In this document: positions 9,178 to 19,949 of the stretch, one piece after another
Layout: each line of letters opens with the position of its first letter
Position numbering within the stretch: position 1 is the stretch's first letter
Source: Phytophthora sp. 'mugwort'
Taxonomy: Eukaryota > Oomycota > Peronosporomycetes > Peronosporales > Peronosporaceae
Assembly (NCBI GenBank): GCA_033558025.1
Contig: JAUCEF010000001.1
Coordinates: forward strand, 1 to 64,000
Length of the DNA stretch: 64,000 bases
Direction of reading: 5' to 3'
The notes under the pieces: generated by a model
What the model was told of the DNA's origin: nothing
What the model saw: the letters and a program-made list of their open reading frames with translations, nothing else
Databases searched by the model: none
Position numbers and translations under genes: made by a program

Positions 9178-10731
9178 TCAATCTCGGCTGCAACTCTCGC
9201 CTCTTGGCTCAAGAGCACGAGAAACCAGAAGGCCGATGAAGTGAACGATTTCGCGTGGCTGGATTGCATTGTTCCGCTTTAGTGAGCTCATCAACGATGG
9301 TAGCCGAAACCGACTCACGTCGCTGGCGAGTCCGAGCTCGCATTTCCTGGGCGATCTCATCGATACTGTCCTTGCGAAACGTTTGGAATCCTCGGCAGTA
9401 TGTCGCCCCAGATCATTGGCCAGGAAGATATAAAGTGTTGCAAGATGGTTACCCGCATATGCAAGCACGGTTCGTGTGGGTCCGGATGGACGGTCGTAAC
9501 TGGGGCCTGCATCATGAAGGGCTTGAGTAGAAGCAGGTTCGTGGAACACTTCCCACTCGTCCACCGGCAGTCTGTTCAAATTTGCGTCGGTCAGTGCAAA
9601 CTCCATAGAAACCTCGCCGACAACAAGTTGTTCATCATCACGCTCGTCTTCTTTTGTTGACAAGGGGTCATCTTCCACGTCGGCATCGTCGTCATTATCG
9701 CCTTCATCTAGCAGTATAGTATCTTGGTTACCCTCACACTCCGAATTGAGATCGAGCAACCAATCATCAACGCCAACATAGAGATCATCGGGATCCGTAC
9801 CCTTAAATACCGTATCGCGTTTGAGGGCGTCCAAAACGTCTTCAGAATCAAACTGGGCGAGTGCGACATGATCCGATCTATTGTTGGGGATCCTTGTTCT
9901 GCCCCCAACCGCACAACTCGATCTTTCCGTAACAGCAGATTCTGAAATATCCTGGGTGTCTATTTGACTTTTAGAAATAGATGGGTCAGTATTATCCGGA
10001 ACAACTTCAGAAGTACCTGGAAGATAATAATCTGTACTTCGCTTAATTATGCACTCAGTCAGATTGGATAACGGCTCCACCCGACAGTATGAAAACCACG
10101 CTTGCCTCTCCTTGCCACCGTGCTGTCGAGTTCGGTGTGGTGGCTTTCCGATTTCCTGCCGCCACAGGTCGTCGATCCGCTAAAGGCGTGACTGACTTCG
10201 TCGCCGGAGCCGCCGGGCGTGGTGCTCGACGTGTAGTCTTGGAAGGAGCTGTCCCGCCACCGTCTTTTCGCCTGATACCACTGCGGTCGACGGGGTTCCA
10301 GTTTGAGTTGCCGAGGCTACTGTCGTGGTATCTGACGCCGCGGCGTTGTGTGCTGGCATTTTGTGGCATCAGCTCGTGTCGCCGTAGTAACGGCGGCGGT
10401 CTCATCGGTTGCTGGCACAACAGTGTTGGTTGGCGTTTCCCCGTCTGAAGCTGGTGCTGAACCATTAGTGGGATAGCCGATCGCAAGCTATCCTTGTCAA
10501 TGGTAGTATCGCAACAGGCTCGCCTTGTGGTAAGCATGTTAGACGTGAGCATACTAAGCATATACGATAAACGTACCAACGAAGAGGTCAACTCCTTCCA
10601 CTCCCCTCAGGTCCCCACCAGGCGGAAGATAGTGTTGGTCATTGCTGAAAAATGCCGCCTTCTTGTACTTCTATCCTTTCTGACGAGCTCGCGCCAAATC
10701 TGCGCGAAAGACTTCTTCATCGCGAACATCT
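9178..10731 (-). pseudogene. piggyBac-type transposase, N-terminal half, broken
   Basis: Cut-and-paste DNA transposase of the piggyBac superfamily (DDE_Tnp_1_7 type). On minus, an N-terminal module starts at ATG 10731 with KSFAQIWREL. After a frame change come a TAG at 10671-10673 where relatives have Trp, then YLPPGGDLRGVEGVD. The 300-codon frame 10080-9178 has a long Asp/Glu-rich region, a GPSYDRPSGP block and a PREIVHFIGLLVSRALEPR block, which open the transposase domain in oomycete piggyBac proteins. The catalytic Asp-containing half is missing: the frame stops at 9178. A solo LTR lies just upstream of the ATG. Confidence 0.6.
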
Positions 10732-10745
10732 CCTATGATTAATTG

Positions 10746-11143
10746 TGCAGCGGGGCTGCGTAGCGGAGTGCTTCAGAGGAAGACGCATGACTCCCCGAGT
10801 CTTAGCTGTGGTTATCCTAACCCCTTATGGTCTCCGCAGAGCTTAGGTCACTCCGGTTATACCACTAGAGACTCAAAGCGTCAGTATTCCTAAACCTAGG
10901 GCAGTACTCTCCTTAATGCTAAAACTGAACTGTTATTTGTTTGCTTATTTGCGGCAAAGCCGCCTGTGGTGTAAATGTATGACTCTAACTCTATCTACAA
11001 TAGTTAAACCTAGTCAAATGCATATCGAGGCCCTGTGGCTACGTGCTGAAATCCCGTTAATCCAAGTGGTACCAAGTACCACTTACTACGAGGTGACACG
11101 AAGCACGGCTACACTCGTGTTATCTTCGTGTAACCCCATTACA
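10746..11143 (-). mobile_element. Solo LTR (398 bp) with 5-bp target duplication AATTG
   Basis: On + it runs from TGCAGCGGGGCTGCG to AACCCCATTACA, the same family as the 3' LTR of Gypsy-F at 58063-58386; long blocks match, such as CTAAAACTGAACTGTTATTTG. It is flanked on both sides by AATTG (10741-10745 and 11144-11148), the 5-bp duplication made by retroviral-type integrases. There is no internal region, so it arose by recombination between two LTRs. Strand follows the Gypsy-F orientation, in which the LTR begins TGTAAYGGG. Confidence 0.88.
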
Positions 11144-11148
11144 AATTG

Positions 11149-11960
11149 TCTCTGTTTGGCTGCTGATTCTGAAATGAAGGGCTGGCTGGCAACAGCCCGT
11201 GAATATTTTTATATCTGTAGCCCTTGCCACTTCCTTCAAATCTCATGTCACATACTGCCAGGTAACCTAAGCGGTAAACGGTTAACACTTCGCATAAAAA
11301 CTTATATATGGGGAGTTGGGAATCATGTTGTGGACATTGCGGAATAGCATTTATAGCGGTAAAATATTTCCGCAATGTAATGGTATAAACATAGAAGCGT
11401 AGTAGAAGGGTTAAACCAAAATGTATACGCATCATTACAAAGCGTAGACAAAAACAGAGACCTTGTGCCCTCTCAGCCATCATGACCGCCCAAAATCTAC
11501 TGGCAGCGGCTAAGGAGCAGAATCACAGGTATGATTCCATGCCAGCCGGTAAATCCTCGACGAGAGGCATAGCGTACTCCATGATCGCGTTTGCCGCGTT
11601 GATTATCTTGTAATCAATACACAGCCTGATATCCACGCCGTTTCTCTTGAGATCAATCACGATTGGTGATGTTTATGGACTGTCGAAACGCAATCCGACC
11701 ATTCAACATACCCTACAAGAGCTCGTACAGATTCGTAATGAGGCGGAGAGGTGTCCGCCGAGCCCTCTCTATGATTGTCAGTTTTCCCTGTACGTTAAAG
11801 TCGTAAACTATTCCGTACGCTGGCGGTGGCAAAGCGATTCCATTTGACATGATAATCACTTCATTGCGTGTTAACACCGCGACAAGTATCTTCTGTTGAC
11901 CTGCATCGGCTTCCTCGTTCTAAACGTTTGGTCCAGAGTAATCCAAGATCGTCTCCGACA
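11149..11960 (-). pseudogene. Gypsy-B RT remnant
   Basis: On minus, a stretch at about 11665-11530 reads IDLKRNGVDIRLCIDYK, then IINAANAIMEYAMPLVEDLP, matching the RT fingers of Ty3/Gypsy. A further piece near 11430-11480 (WAVMMAERAQG) is the start of the palm. The catalytic YxDD region, RNase H and integrase are not found; similarity fades at about 11400, just before the solo LTR. Several stops and shifts. Order with 12000-15770 fits one minus-strand element. Confidence 0.6.
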
Positions 11961-13060
11961 CTTCGGTCAGGTCAGACAAAAAAAAAATTGCTGTGCGTAA
12001 TCCGTCAGCTCAATAATCATAATAAAAAAAGGAATCTCGTTCGATGAATGCTCGGATACATTCCCTTCTGCTGCATCACCTCCGGTCACAACTCCAGCTG
12101 CATTTTCATACATCATAGTTACAGAAGCGGCATCTAGTCGGTTGTCAGACCGGTAAGTCAGACCCGCCGATAGTTCATTGCCCTGCCTTGCTCCGACTGC
12201 ATTCATTTCCATTTCGTCCGAACCGTCGTTCACCATATGTTCGGCGTCCTCGGACACTACCCGGCCCGTGGTATCGGTCATCTCCGTCGATTCCCTACTG
12301 TCGCCTCCTCGTTTTAAATATGCAAACAGTACACGTCAGTCGGCTCTCCTCCAGCGAGTCAGTATCCTTCGATTCCCTCGTGAGAATTTTGCGAAGTGGC
12401 TGGTGATCGACTGCCTGCTAACGTTCATAGAGCCTCCGCTCATGTGCGAACATGGTCCCGTCCCGACTTTCCGCATATGCCAAGAGCTGCCACTCTTCGT
12501 ACTTCCCGGATCTGGACCTTGGATACCCGGTATCTCGGGAAATTCGCTTTTCGCCATCCATAACAGGGCGGGATCGTGCACTGAACAGTGGGCATCTTTC
12601 GGCGTAGGCTATCCAAGTCGGATGTCCCCTTGGAAACTTCTTTACGGTTCGGGCCCAGTTTCAAAGTCCGTCGGAGTCTCCCTTCTTGAGTAACGCAGTG
12701 ACATCTATCGGTGCTGTAGCCGGAACTCGGTGCACTTTCGCACGGGGGTGTTTTACGCCTCGGTCGGAACTCGCGCAGCGTAGGATTCCACATCTGAGGC
12801 ATTCTGCGACTTTAGCAAAGGCACCGTGACCTCGTCAGACAGTGACGTACTGTGAAACAGGTCCAGTCGAACACCGGTCGGTAATATCAAGTTCGTCCAA
12901 AGGACAACATCCCTCCTGCACTGTGCTTCATAATTCACACTTCGAGCTCGCACTTTCGTTCCCACCCCAAGGTGATTTTCAGAGGGCCCTCATAAGGGTC
13001 TCCATCATTCCAGGATTGATACCCTAATTTCCAAACTTCGGCCATGATCTGATAGTTCAC
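11961..13060 (-). pseudogene. Gypsy-B protease-RT linker, degenerate
   Basis: A series of short minus frames. One at 12281-11967 is rich in Asp, Glu, Gly and Ala; others at 12802-12440 and 12965-12753 look like pieces of one coding tract. They have no recognised domain. Their place between the RT (left) and protease (right) makes them linker sequence; this is inference. Confidence 0.4.
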
Positions 13061-13077
13061 GTAAGCTAAGCGCGCTT

Positions 13078-13131
13078 TGTGTTCGTCGCCGCAATCCCAC
13101 TAACGTTTGTGGGATTTCGGCGGCGAACACA
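13078..13131. repeat. 23-bp inverted repeat, hairpin-forming
   Basis: Arms 13078-13100 and 13109-13131 are complementary at 21 of 23 positions, with loop TAACGTTT. The arms carry TGTGTTCG and AATCCCAC. It could be the relic of a small foldback element or an RNA hairpin. It lies in Gypsy-B, where no such structure is expected. Confidence 0.8.
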
Positions 13132-13139
13132 ACGTTTCA

Positions 13140-13800
13140 AGCAGAATCCTCGTTCATACGCACCCTAGATCACATACGCTTCCGTTTGTCATATCGTTGG
13201 GACGAAAACCACCTCAATCACATCACTCGACAGCAATTCTAATTCCGACTAGAGATGCTTAGATAGCCCTCGTACTCGGGCTTCGTTCCGGCTCTCGTCG
13301 AGTTCGTCATCGCCCCGTTTTCACACTTCACTCCAACCGAGTCCCTCGCCTTTTTGATGTCAGTCGGTTTCGCGTTTTCCTCTCCAAAGTCATCAGGTCG
13401 TTTACACGTACCCGCAAACAGCCCGATTAAAATCAACCAGTTTGGGTTGACTGGTTGCCAAATTTTAATGACTTCCGCAGACCAAGCTTTGAAATTCGGG
13501 GGAAACGTCTGTCTTGTCGACCTTCGAGCGCAAGAGGATCTGGAATCCTTCGTACTTCCCGGTGTTATGCACCTGCCTGCAAAACTTGCGACGTTTAAAG
13601 ATTACTGCGCCGAGTATATGAGGCCACCGCATGCGCGCATGGGCCGTAGCGGCGTCCATCGCATGCGGGGCGTCTTCGTTGGTTAGGTCCTGGGTTTAAC
13701 ACAGTGTGCTCCGTACACGAATTTTAAATCACATGCATTAAATAGCCGCTTGAAGCGACTCCGTTTCTGAAGTGACTTCAAACTCAACTTGCGGTTGCGA
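13140..13800. other. Insert or linker within Gypsy-B, unclassified
   Basis: Frames exist on both strands (13354-13686 on +; 13659-13465 and 13436-13239 on -). None is recognised. It may be linker or foreign DNA between the hairpin and the repeats at 13811. Confidence 0.3.
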
Positions 13801-13810
13801 CGTGGAACTT

Positions 13811-14105
13811 TGTTACCCACGTCTGCGGACGTCTCATTGACGACTTTTCAAGCCTCAAGTGTTTCGTGTAGAACTTGGTTGCCCACCCAAGAAGCGCATT
13901 CCGCCGCTTCTGCTTCAGTTAAGGTCTGGGCGACCTGGTGCGGAACAAGGTTATGCACACAGGAAACGCATTCTGCGGCTTCCCCACCCAGTTTATGTCT
14001 AGGTAACTCGTTGTGGATCATGGTTAGCCACACAGGAAGCGCCGCGTGTGTCTTCCTCGCCAGTTTCAGTCTGGGTGACTTGGTGTGGACCTAGGTTACC
14101 CACCT
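13811..14105 (-). repeat. About 4 copies of a 72-bp tandem repeat in Gypsy-B linker
   Basis: GGTTRYSCAC-like landmarks recur at 13877, 13949, 14022 and 14094, spacing 72, 73 and 72 bp, with a partial copy at 13811. On minus the unit is 24 codons and reads, in two copies, EAAECVSCVHN and EAAECASWVGN. The one 73-bp unit shifts the frame. It lies right after the protease, as in Gypsy-A and Gypsy-F. Confidence 0.8.
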
Positions 14106-14267
14106 GGTCGGTGCCACCCAGCACTGCCACTCTTGAAGCCCTAGCCACCGGTCTAGATTCCGGCGGGGGTCGAGGGCAATCCTGTAAACTGTTGCACTCG
14201 ACCAGGTACAGCTTCTGTCGCCACCGCTTCTAGGGAGTCGCTCAATTCGTCGGCTCCCAAAACTTTA

Positions 14268-14743
14268 CTAGATGCTCATGCATCCCGGCGCCCCTTTCGG
14301 ATCCCCCCGTTCCTGGCAGAGGTAGGAGCATGACTCATCAATGCTCTGCAAGTAACTGCGAGGCGGCTGGACCCGATGACTTTGTTTCGCCAATCGATCC
14401 ATGGCTGGTGTTTCTCGAGCGAGGATCAAGTCATACTTGTCCACTTCTAGTACAGTAAATTGACCCATGCTGTCGAACCCTCGAACTCCACAGCTACATC
14501 CACATGGATCTTGGGAAAGGTAATCGCCGTTCCGTCGGCCAGTTGGACCGACACTGTTCCGTTGTCTTTGCTTTCTCGTACAGCACCGGCCAACTTGTTG
14601 CTATTCTCCGCAACAGACTGGTGGCATGCGAAGTTCTTCGACGCCCCAGGGTCTATCAAGACTCGAAAGGAATGGGTATATCCCGTACACTTACGTGAAC
14701 TACTAGCAGCCAAGCGCTGCCCTTCTTCGATTCGAAAGTGCAC
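14268..14743 (-). pseudogene. Gypsy-B aspartic protease remnant
   Basis: On minus, RVLIDPGASKNF at the start of the domain corresponds to the retropepsin L-I-D-S-G-A-S motif. Ser is replaced by Pro, which should harm the active site. A later block, FTVLEVDKYDLIL, matches the usual segment before LGMPWL, but that tail is degenerate. A frameshift lies near 14450-14470. Confidence 0.65.
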
Positions 14744-14791
14744 ATACTCTCAGGGGCTAAGTCTCCATGGTGCGCGCCACCCGCGCACCGC

Positions 14792-14990
14792 TCATGAAGA
14801 CTTAAATCTTCCCCAGGAGGGCACCCCGCCCCTACTGGTGTCCAGCATTCCCCTGCCCGTCGGGTCGCGGCCTTTGCCAGCGATCCTTGAGCCGATGGGC
14901 TTGGGAGGGAAATGCTTTCGTTGTCCCCCCATAGGACAGGCACGTGTCATGTGCTTTAGCTTACCACAGTATAGCATCGAATATCATGCT
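14792..14990 (-). pseudogene. Gypsy-B gag zinc-knuckle segment
   Basis: On minus, LYCGKLKHMTRACP is a CCHC knuckle whose first Cys is changed (the codon before LYC). It links the gag core to the protease. The nucleocapsid role is known for the family; this copy is broken. Confidence 0.55.
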
Positions 14991-15040
14991 GCTCGGTGAG
15001 CCCAAGTTCCATGAGAACTGGCCCGCTTGGTCCTCCGCGA

Positions 15041-15770
15041 CTAGATGTCGCAGCCCCTGGCCACATCGCCGCCGGCGTACGCGCCTCGATGACTGTACTC
15101 CTCTTGGAGAGCGACTTGGATCGCCTCTTCCAGTGTATTGGCTTGCACCCGAAACAGCTGGGTGCGGGCCGGGCCTACTCTTAGGCCGTCCATTAACACC
15201 GTCACCTTGATGTGTTCATGTAGTGGATTTCCCACGAGGAATGAGGTGAGCTCCCGCATCTCCTGGATGTACTCGTGCAGCTCACGCCTTCCCTGTTTAC
15301 ATGACAGGAAGCGTGACCGCTGGCGGTACTCATAGCTAGCCGGGAGGAACGCGGCTCTAAGCTGTCCACACAGCTGAGCCCAGCATGTGAACCATCCAGG
15401 CGTTGTCGCTTCCTGCGTATACGCCCAACGCTTAGCACGCCCGCTAAGGTTGGAGAGGGCGAAAGCCACTTTGAGGTGCTCCGAAGAGTTGAGAGCCGCA
15501 TCCATTGGGAGCTCTACGTCTCGCATCCAGAAGTGAAGGTTTTCACCTTCCTTCCTTCATAAGGGTTTACCTTCAGCCTCAACTGCTTGGCGTATCCCGG
15601 TTCCGGCTGTGCGGCCGCAGTCTGTAGATTCCATCGAACATGTTCGATAAGCCCCCGCTCGTATATGTCGAATGCGTTCACGCGCTCAACCTGCTCAGCG
15701 TGCATTGACGACGCCAAGCTGTGCACGGCATCCATGCCAAATATACCAGTCATCTTACGAACGGACCCAA
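15041..15770 (-). pseudogene. Gypsy-B gag core
   Basis: A 161-codon frame (15526-15041) holds the retrotransposon gag domain: VAFALSNLSGRAKRWAY, then FRAAFLP-like LRAAFLPASYEYRQRSRFL, QEMRELTSFL and TVLMDGLRVGPARTQLF. The pattern matches Retrotrans_gag proteins of oomycete Gypsy elements. An upstream frame (15753-15514) gives the N-terminal part. The frame is the best kept in Gypsy-B. Confidence 0.7.
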
Positions 15771-15857
15771 ACTGTGACTCGTTCAGATGGGGAACTCATT
15801 CCGGTCCATGTTGCTAGGGCCCAGAGGTTTCAGGTAGTAACCGCGTAGGCGTGGAAT

Positions 15858-15874
15858 GACTACAAGTCCTACCA
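15858..15874 (-). other. Primer binding site of Gypsy-B
   Basis: On minus, TGGTAGGACTTGTAGTC, two bases inside the LTR end. It is identical to the Gypsy-A PBS except at one base. It fixes the element orientation as minus and makes 15877-16192 its 5' LTR. Confidence 0.7.
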
Positions 15875-15876
15875 AG

Positions 15877-16192
15877 TGTGACGGAGCACACAACACCTTG
15901 CGCACAGGAAGTTGACTTCCGGAGAGTATAGAAACTCTCAGTGAACGGCAGTTCACTAGTCCCTGGTCTGGGGGACTGCTACCAATATGTGACCCCTTTT
16001 AATGCGTTACATACTAACTATTAGTCAACTATAAAGTACGCTAGATGTTATCCTATTGGGTGGCTCTGAGGTCTTTGAATCATATGTGTGGTACCGTCGT
16101 GACGTCATAGTGATGTTGGCTACATCACTTAGGGTACATAGGTACACCATTCTGAAGAGTGACTGGGCACTCTTCATTTAACCCCGTTACAC
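15877..16192 (-). repeat. 5' LTR of Gypsy-B (316 bp)
   Basis: On + it runs from TGTGACGGAGCACAC to AACCCCGTTACA. A related copy lies at 17256-17538 and shares TACATACTAACTAT, GTGACGTCATAGTGA and ACACCATTCTGAAGAGT. The end next to gag carries the PBS. Both ends have the palindrome-like TGTRACGG / CCGTTACA form common to several LTR families in this window. Confidence 0.75.
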
Positions 16193-16199
16193 AGCGGCA

Positions 16200-16620
16200 G
16201 TTCGCACCTGAGCTTGACAGTTTATTTTTGAGAGTTGATGACTCAACTCCGACTTTGTCGCGCAGACCCTTAATGCATACAAACATACGTCTTGTTGTAG
16301 AACTGTGGCGATCGACGAATCTCCATGTACGCAGTGTTGTTAGCCTTCAACCTGGCGTTCCTCGTGCGTACAGGGGTATTTGTTCGGATCGAGTATATCT
16401 ACACAAAACGCATATTTTAGCAACTCAAACCAGCGCAAATGTTCATCAGAATTTGAAACTTAGACACGGTCTAGGTCCCAGCTCCAGCAACGCTAATACA
16501 AACCTGGTTCGTGCGGCGGCTGTTCATCTTCAAATAGGACTCCCATACGGTCCAGTTCTGGAACTCCATGCGATTAACACCCGGAACGTGAACAAGTTCT
16601 TCGATGGCGGCGAAATCTCC
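16200..16620 (-). pseudogene. Possible FAR1/MULE-type zinc-finger remnant
   Basis: On minus, in changing frames, MEFQNWTVWESYLK is followed by DPNKYPCTHEERQVEG and, about 30 codons on, LRVCATKSELSHQLS. The order (Trp-containing helix, Y-x-C-T-H, V-T-K-S-E-L-S-H) resembles the FAR1-like DNA-binding domain of Mutator-like proteins in oomycetes. At least three breaks. The call is tentative. Confidence 0.35.
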
Positions 16621-17255
16621 GCCATATTCCCGTCGCCCTCAGCTGTATCAATACACCCGCTTGAGTCGGACTTGCTCGGCTCTTCATCGGACGCTGAGCT
16701 GGCAGAAGGCCTGGGGGGACGGGAGGCACGGCCATGATACATCAATCGTTGCTTCTTGGCGCTATGCTGTCCCCTTCCGCCGACGATGTGCTTGGTCTTC
16801 CTCTTCTTCTTCGACTGCGTCCTCGGGAGGCACGGTCCTCGGCATCGGCATCACTGCCGCTGCTAGCGTCGCTATCTCCCAAAGCGCCGTCACGACGACT
16901 AGGGTGGGACCCGGGGCGCCTCGCTGTCGCCGGACACAGTGACGGGGTAGTGTTGGCTTGGTGGGGGAGGCGTCGGTCTCCACTGACATGCTCGTCGGCT
17001 GAGTCGGGGTCCGGGCTGCTTCTATATTACCGGGCGGCCTGGAGACGCCACGTGGTGCCGGGTCGGCCCAGCGCATAGACTGCTGTGGCTGCGAGCGGTT
17101 GGGGGCTGATTTCGACTGGGAAGGGGGGGGGGGGGTTCCCGCCAACGATATTAGGGGTGATGGTTGGCAGGGGAGATGATAAAACAGATGTCGTTAAAAC
17201 GGGCGAAAAGGATACACCTTCCACAGTATGGGATTTTAAATTTCGGTAGACGACC
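16621..17255. other. Spacer between two LTR copies
   Basis: A minus frame at 17145-16762 (127 codons) is rich in Pro, Arg and Glu (EEEEED) and unrecognised. A run of 13 G lies at 17123-17135. It could be the disordered N-terminus of the coding remnant at 16200-16620. Confidence 0.3.
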
Positions 17256-17538
17256 ACACTCTTCTGGTCTGATGGGACTGCTACCAAATAAGGTAGATAT
17301 AAGACTGAATACATTTATAGATGAGCTCCTAATGTGTCTACATACTAACTATAAGTCACCTATTAAATATCCTAGATGTTATCTAATTGGGTGGTTCTGA
17401 GATCTTTGTATCATATATTTGACACCCATCCGTGATGTCATTACCGTGACGTCATAGTGAAGTTGGCTACATCACTAGGGGTACTTAAATACACCATTCT
17501 GAAGAGTTGCTTGGCATTCTTCATGTAACCCCGTTACA
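17256..17538 (-). repeat. LTR remnant, Gypsy-B family
   Basis: Aligns with 15960-16192 over its full length and ends AACCCCGTTACA at 17538. It contains two short insertions relative to the first copy. The left end is unclear and no PBS or polypurine tract flanks it, so it is a solo or truncated LTR. It is not the 3' LTR of Gypsy-B, which should lie to the left. Confidence 0.65.
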
Positions 17539-17865
17539 CTGATATCACGGAAGCATCCAGTAAATGGCAGATTCCGGACCGGAATCCGGAAGCTGTTATG
17601 CGGTTGGATAGACATCCAATATAAAAAAGGGTGCCAATCCAAATTCATTATTCATTCCGGACGGGTGTCTCACGCAGTGAAGGGACACTCATAATTAAAA
17701 GAATTGAGTGTGCAATTAACTAATTGTATTCATAGCCATCCGTTTGTTGCGCAGCTCGGATTTTCTCTCATTCAGCCTTTTTCAGCCCGGACGACACAAG
17801 CGAGCGGCGGCTCTACGAGTTGCGGGGCGTAAGCCTGACCAGCCACGACCCCCCCCCCCCCCCAT

Positions 17866-17935
17866 GCCCCCGTAGCTCAGAGGTAGAGCAGGAGGCTACA
17901 CCTCCAGGCCGCTGGTTCGACTCCAGCCGGGGACA
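17866..17935 (+). tRNA. tRNA-like gene with 5-nt anticodon loop (probable pseudogene or SINE head)
   Basis: It has a clear A box (TAGCTCAGAGGTAG), B box (GGTTCGACTCC) and T arm (GCTGG/CCAGC). The acceptor stem pairs at 6 of 7 positions, with one C-A mismatch at position 2. The anticodon stem GGAGG/CCTCC is perfect but closes a loop of only five bases (CTACA) instead of seven, so no anticodon can be read with confidence. Length 70. A run of 15 C ends just before it and T-rich DNA follows from 17973, like a Pol III terminator. Confidence 0.6.
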
Positions 17936-18100
17936 AATTCGTATAACCTTGATTACATGTGTTATTTCTGCTGTGTTTTTTTCTGTTTTTCTGTGTTTAG
18001 ATGTTCTATGTGCTGTCTGATGCGATTTGTGCACTGTGCTCTGCGCTGTGGGTGTACGAGGATATGACTGTATGCGTAATTATGCAAGATCTGAAGCGGG

Positions 18101-19943
18101 TCACAGGTGTGTTGGAGGCGTACATGCGTCAGCTATGGATCCGACTGACCTCAGTGCAAGGTATTGGGCGCCAAGCGAGCGATACGCATCTAGATGAGAC
18201 GTTCGCAGCTGCCGCCACCGCTCGCGCAAGGAAGACGCCTTGGTGGTCGGCTTTCTGCCATCAAAGGCGTGCGAACGCTCGTTTGCGGTGCTGTCCATCG
18301 CGATTGACAAGGCCCAGAGTGCGTGCTTCCCGGCTTGATGGGCCTCTTCGTCGGATCGTTCAGGTTGAGCAGGTATTTGTATCGGCGCTGGGTAAAGTAC
18401 TTGCATAATGTTGACCGCTGCTTTTGCACCCGCTCGTTTGTTTTGCTCTTTCTTCCCTTTAATCGACAGACTCGAAGCGCCAGCGCTAGCGACGTTCTCC
18501 GTTTGAGCTGGCGTAAAGTGAGCGGAGTGGCTGGATAAGCCCGCTACAGCGTCTTCCACGCGGCCAAGTCTATCGCTAATCACACTGAGCAGGCCCAAGA
18601 TACTCTTCAAAGCTGATGCGAGCAGCGTGTCGCCTCCTGTGGCCGCACCGCTGACATGGGCATGGTTGGCGGTGCGCTATCTTGCAGCAAGATAGTGGCC
18701 CCATTCGCAGCACGTTGCGGTGGTGATCCTGCGGCCGAGGCGCGGGTTTGTGGCAGCGATACCTCTATCCAATTCATGCAGGTAACGAGGTCCGTGGGAT
18801 GGCTTGGAGGTGATGTTGTTTGCAGCTTCCAACACGATTTCCATATGCATGAGCAGCGCAGCGAAGGTGTCATTAACGACCACTTCAGGGACATTGAAGC
18901 GAGGTTCTGGCGAGCCCAGGACGTGCCGATATACTTCGTTCCGCAAAGTTACCAGTTGGACAATTCCGCGACGGACAGCCTCTGCTGCAGATCGCCGATA
19001 GTTGGCGTAACCATGGGTAAGTCTGGAGCCTCGTACCCCGCTCGCACTTTGGCAACACTTTGATCCTCACGCGTTGTTGTTCCTATATAGGCGAAATCTT
19101 TCGTAAGAGACTCCAGCAGTCAAGCCCGACGCGTGGAGATCCACTGGATTGACAGTTTGAGTGAAGCATTGACGTACGCGGCATATCCACGGCGCAAAGA
19201 GTGGCTCGTCGTATTCGGGGTGACGCCCTGACGCATCGTGGACGACATCTCTTTCAGTGTATCTCTGGTAACTTCGGTAATGTAACCCGCGATGTCGGAG
19301 CGCTTTCTTTCACGTTTCAGCGCGGTTGGCTCTCGCTTTCTTTGTCGTTGTCTAGGCTCTTCCAGTATGTGACAGCCTCTTCCTGGGTGTACGTCATCCC
19401 GCCCGGCATATCCGACACATCGTAACGTGGCACGAGCGGGAAGATGTATTCGGAGGGCTCATCGTACACGAAGAACCTACCGAACGCGTGGAGCATGCAT
19501 TGCTGCCACCGTTCGGGGGACTTGTAAATGAATACTCCTTGAACGACTGATGTTCTTATGCGAGCAATGTGCAGGAACAGCTCGCCAGATGCCGAGCAGG
19601 ATACCTGCTGTTTGCGAGCACAGTACGTGTCGATACAAACGCGCCCGAATGTGTGCCACAACGTTACCAGTAGAGCTGCATCATGCACAGAATTTTGTCC
19701 CGTAGCCACATCTGCATTAGCGACTAGGTGCTCTACTAGCATGCATAAATTTGTAAGAGTACACCCAGGTGCATAATTCATTTGTACATTTGCGCGAAGG
19801 TTGCGCTCTTCAATTGCGCTTGCCATTTTGTCTCGAATTTTGCTGCACCCTGCGAGTCGGAGAGGAAACTTGGGTAGCGCTCGCGCAACATATTCAGTAC
19901 TTGCGAAAAGTATCCGAGTGCAGTTGATTAAGATACAAACCAT
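18101..19943 (-). pseudogene. Crypton-like tyrosine-recombinase element, broken
   Basis: Cryptons are DNA transposons that use a tyrosine recombinase. On minus, a 209-codon frame (19943-19317) contains LVTLWHTFGR, then ARKQQVSCSASGELFLHIARI followed by RTS, which matches the Arg-containing and K/RTS blocks of oomycete CryptonF-type proteins. After a frameshift, HSLRRGYAAY at about 19174-19203 is the HxxR catalytic motif. QWISTRRA follows, then a TGA (19120-19122) where Trp is expected, then LLESLTKDFAYIGTTT with the candidate Tyr. C-terminal pieces continue to 18101. At least two frame breaks and one nonsense codon make it inactive. The superfamily call is from motif memory. Confidence 0.55.
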
Positions 19944-19949
19944 TGGCAG

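Noticed and set aside
17256..17538. LTR copy at 17.3 kb as the partner (3') LTR of Gypsy-B
   Set aside because: Gypsy-B is on minus with its PBS at 15858, so its 3' LTR must lie to the left; this copy is outside the element.
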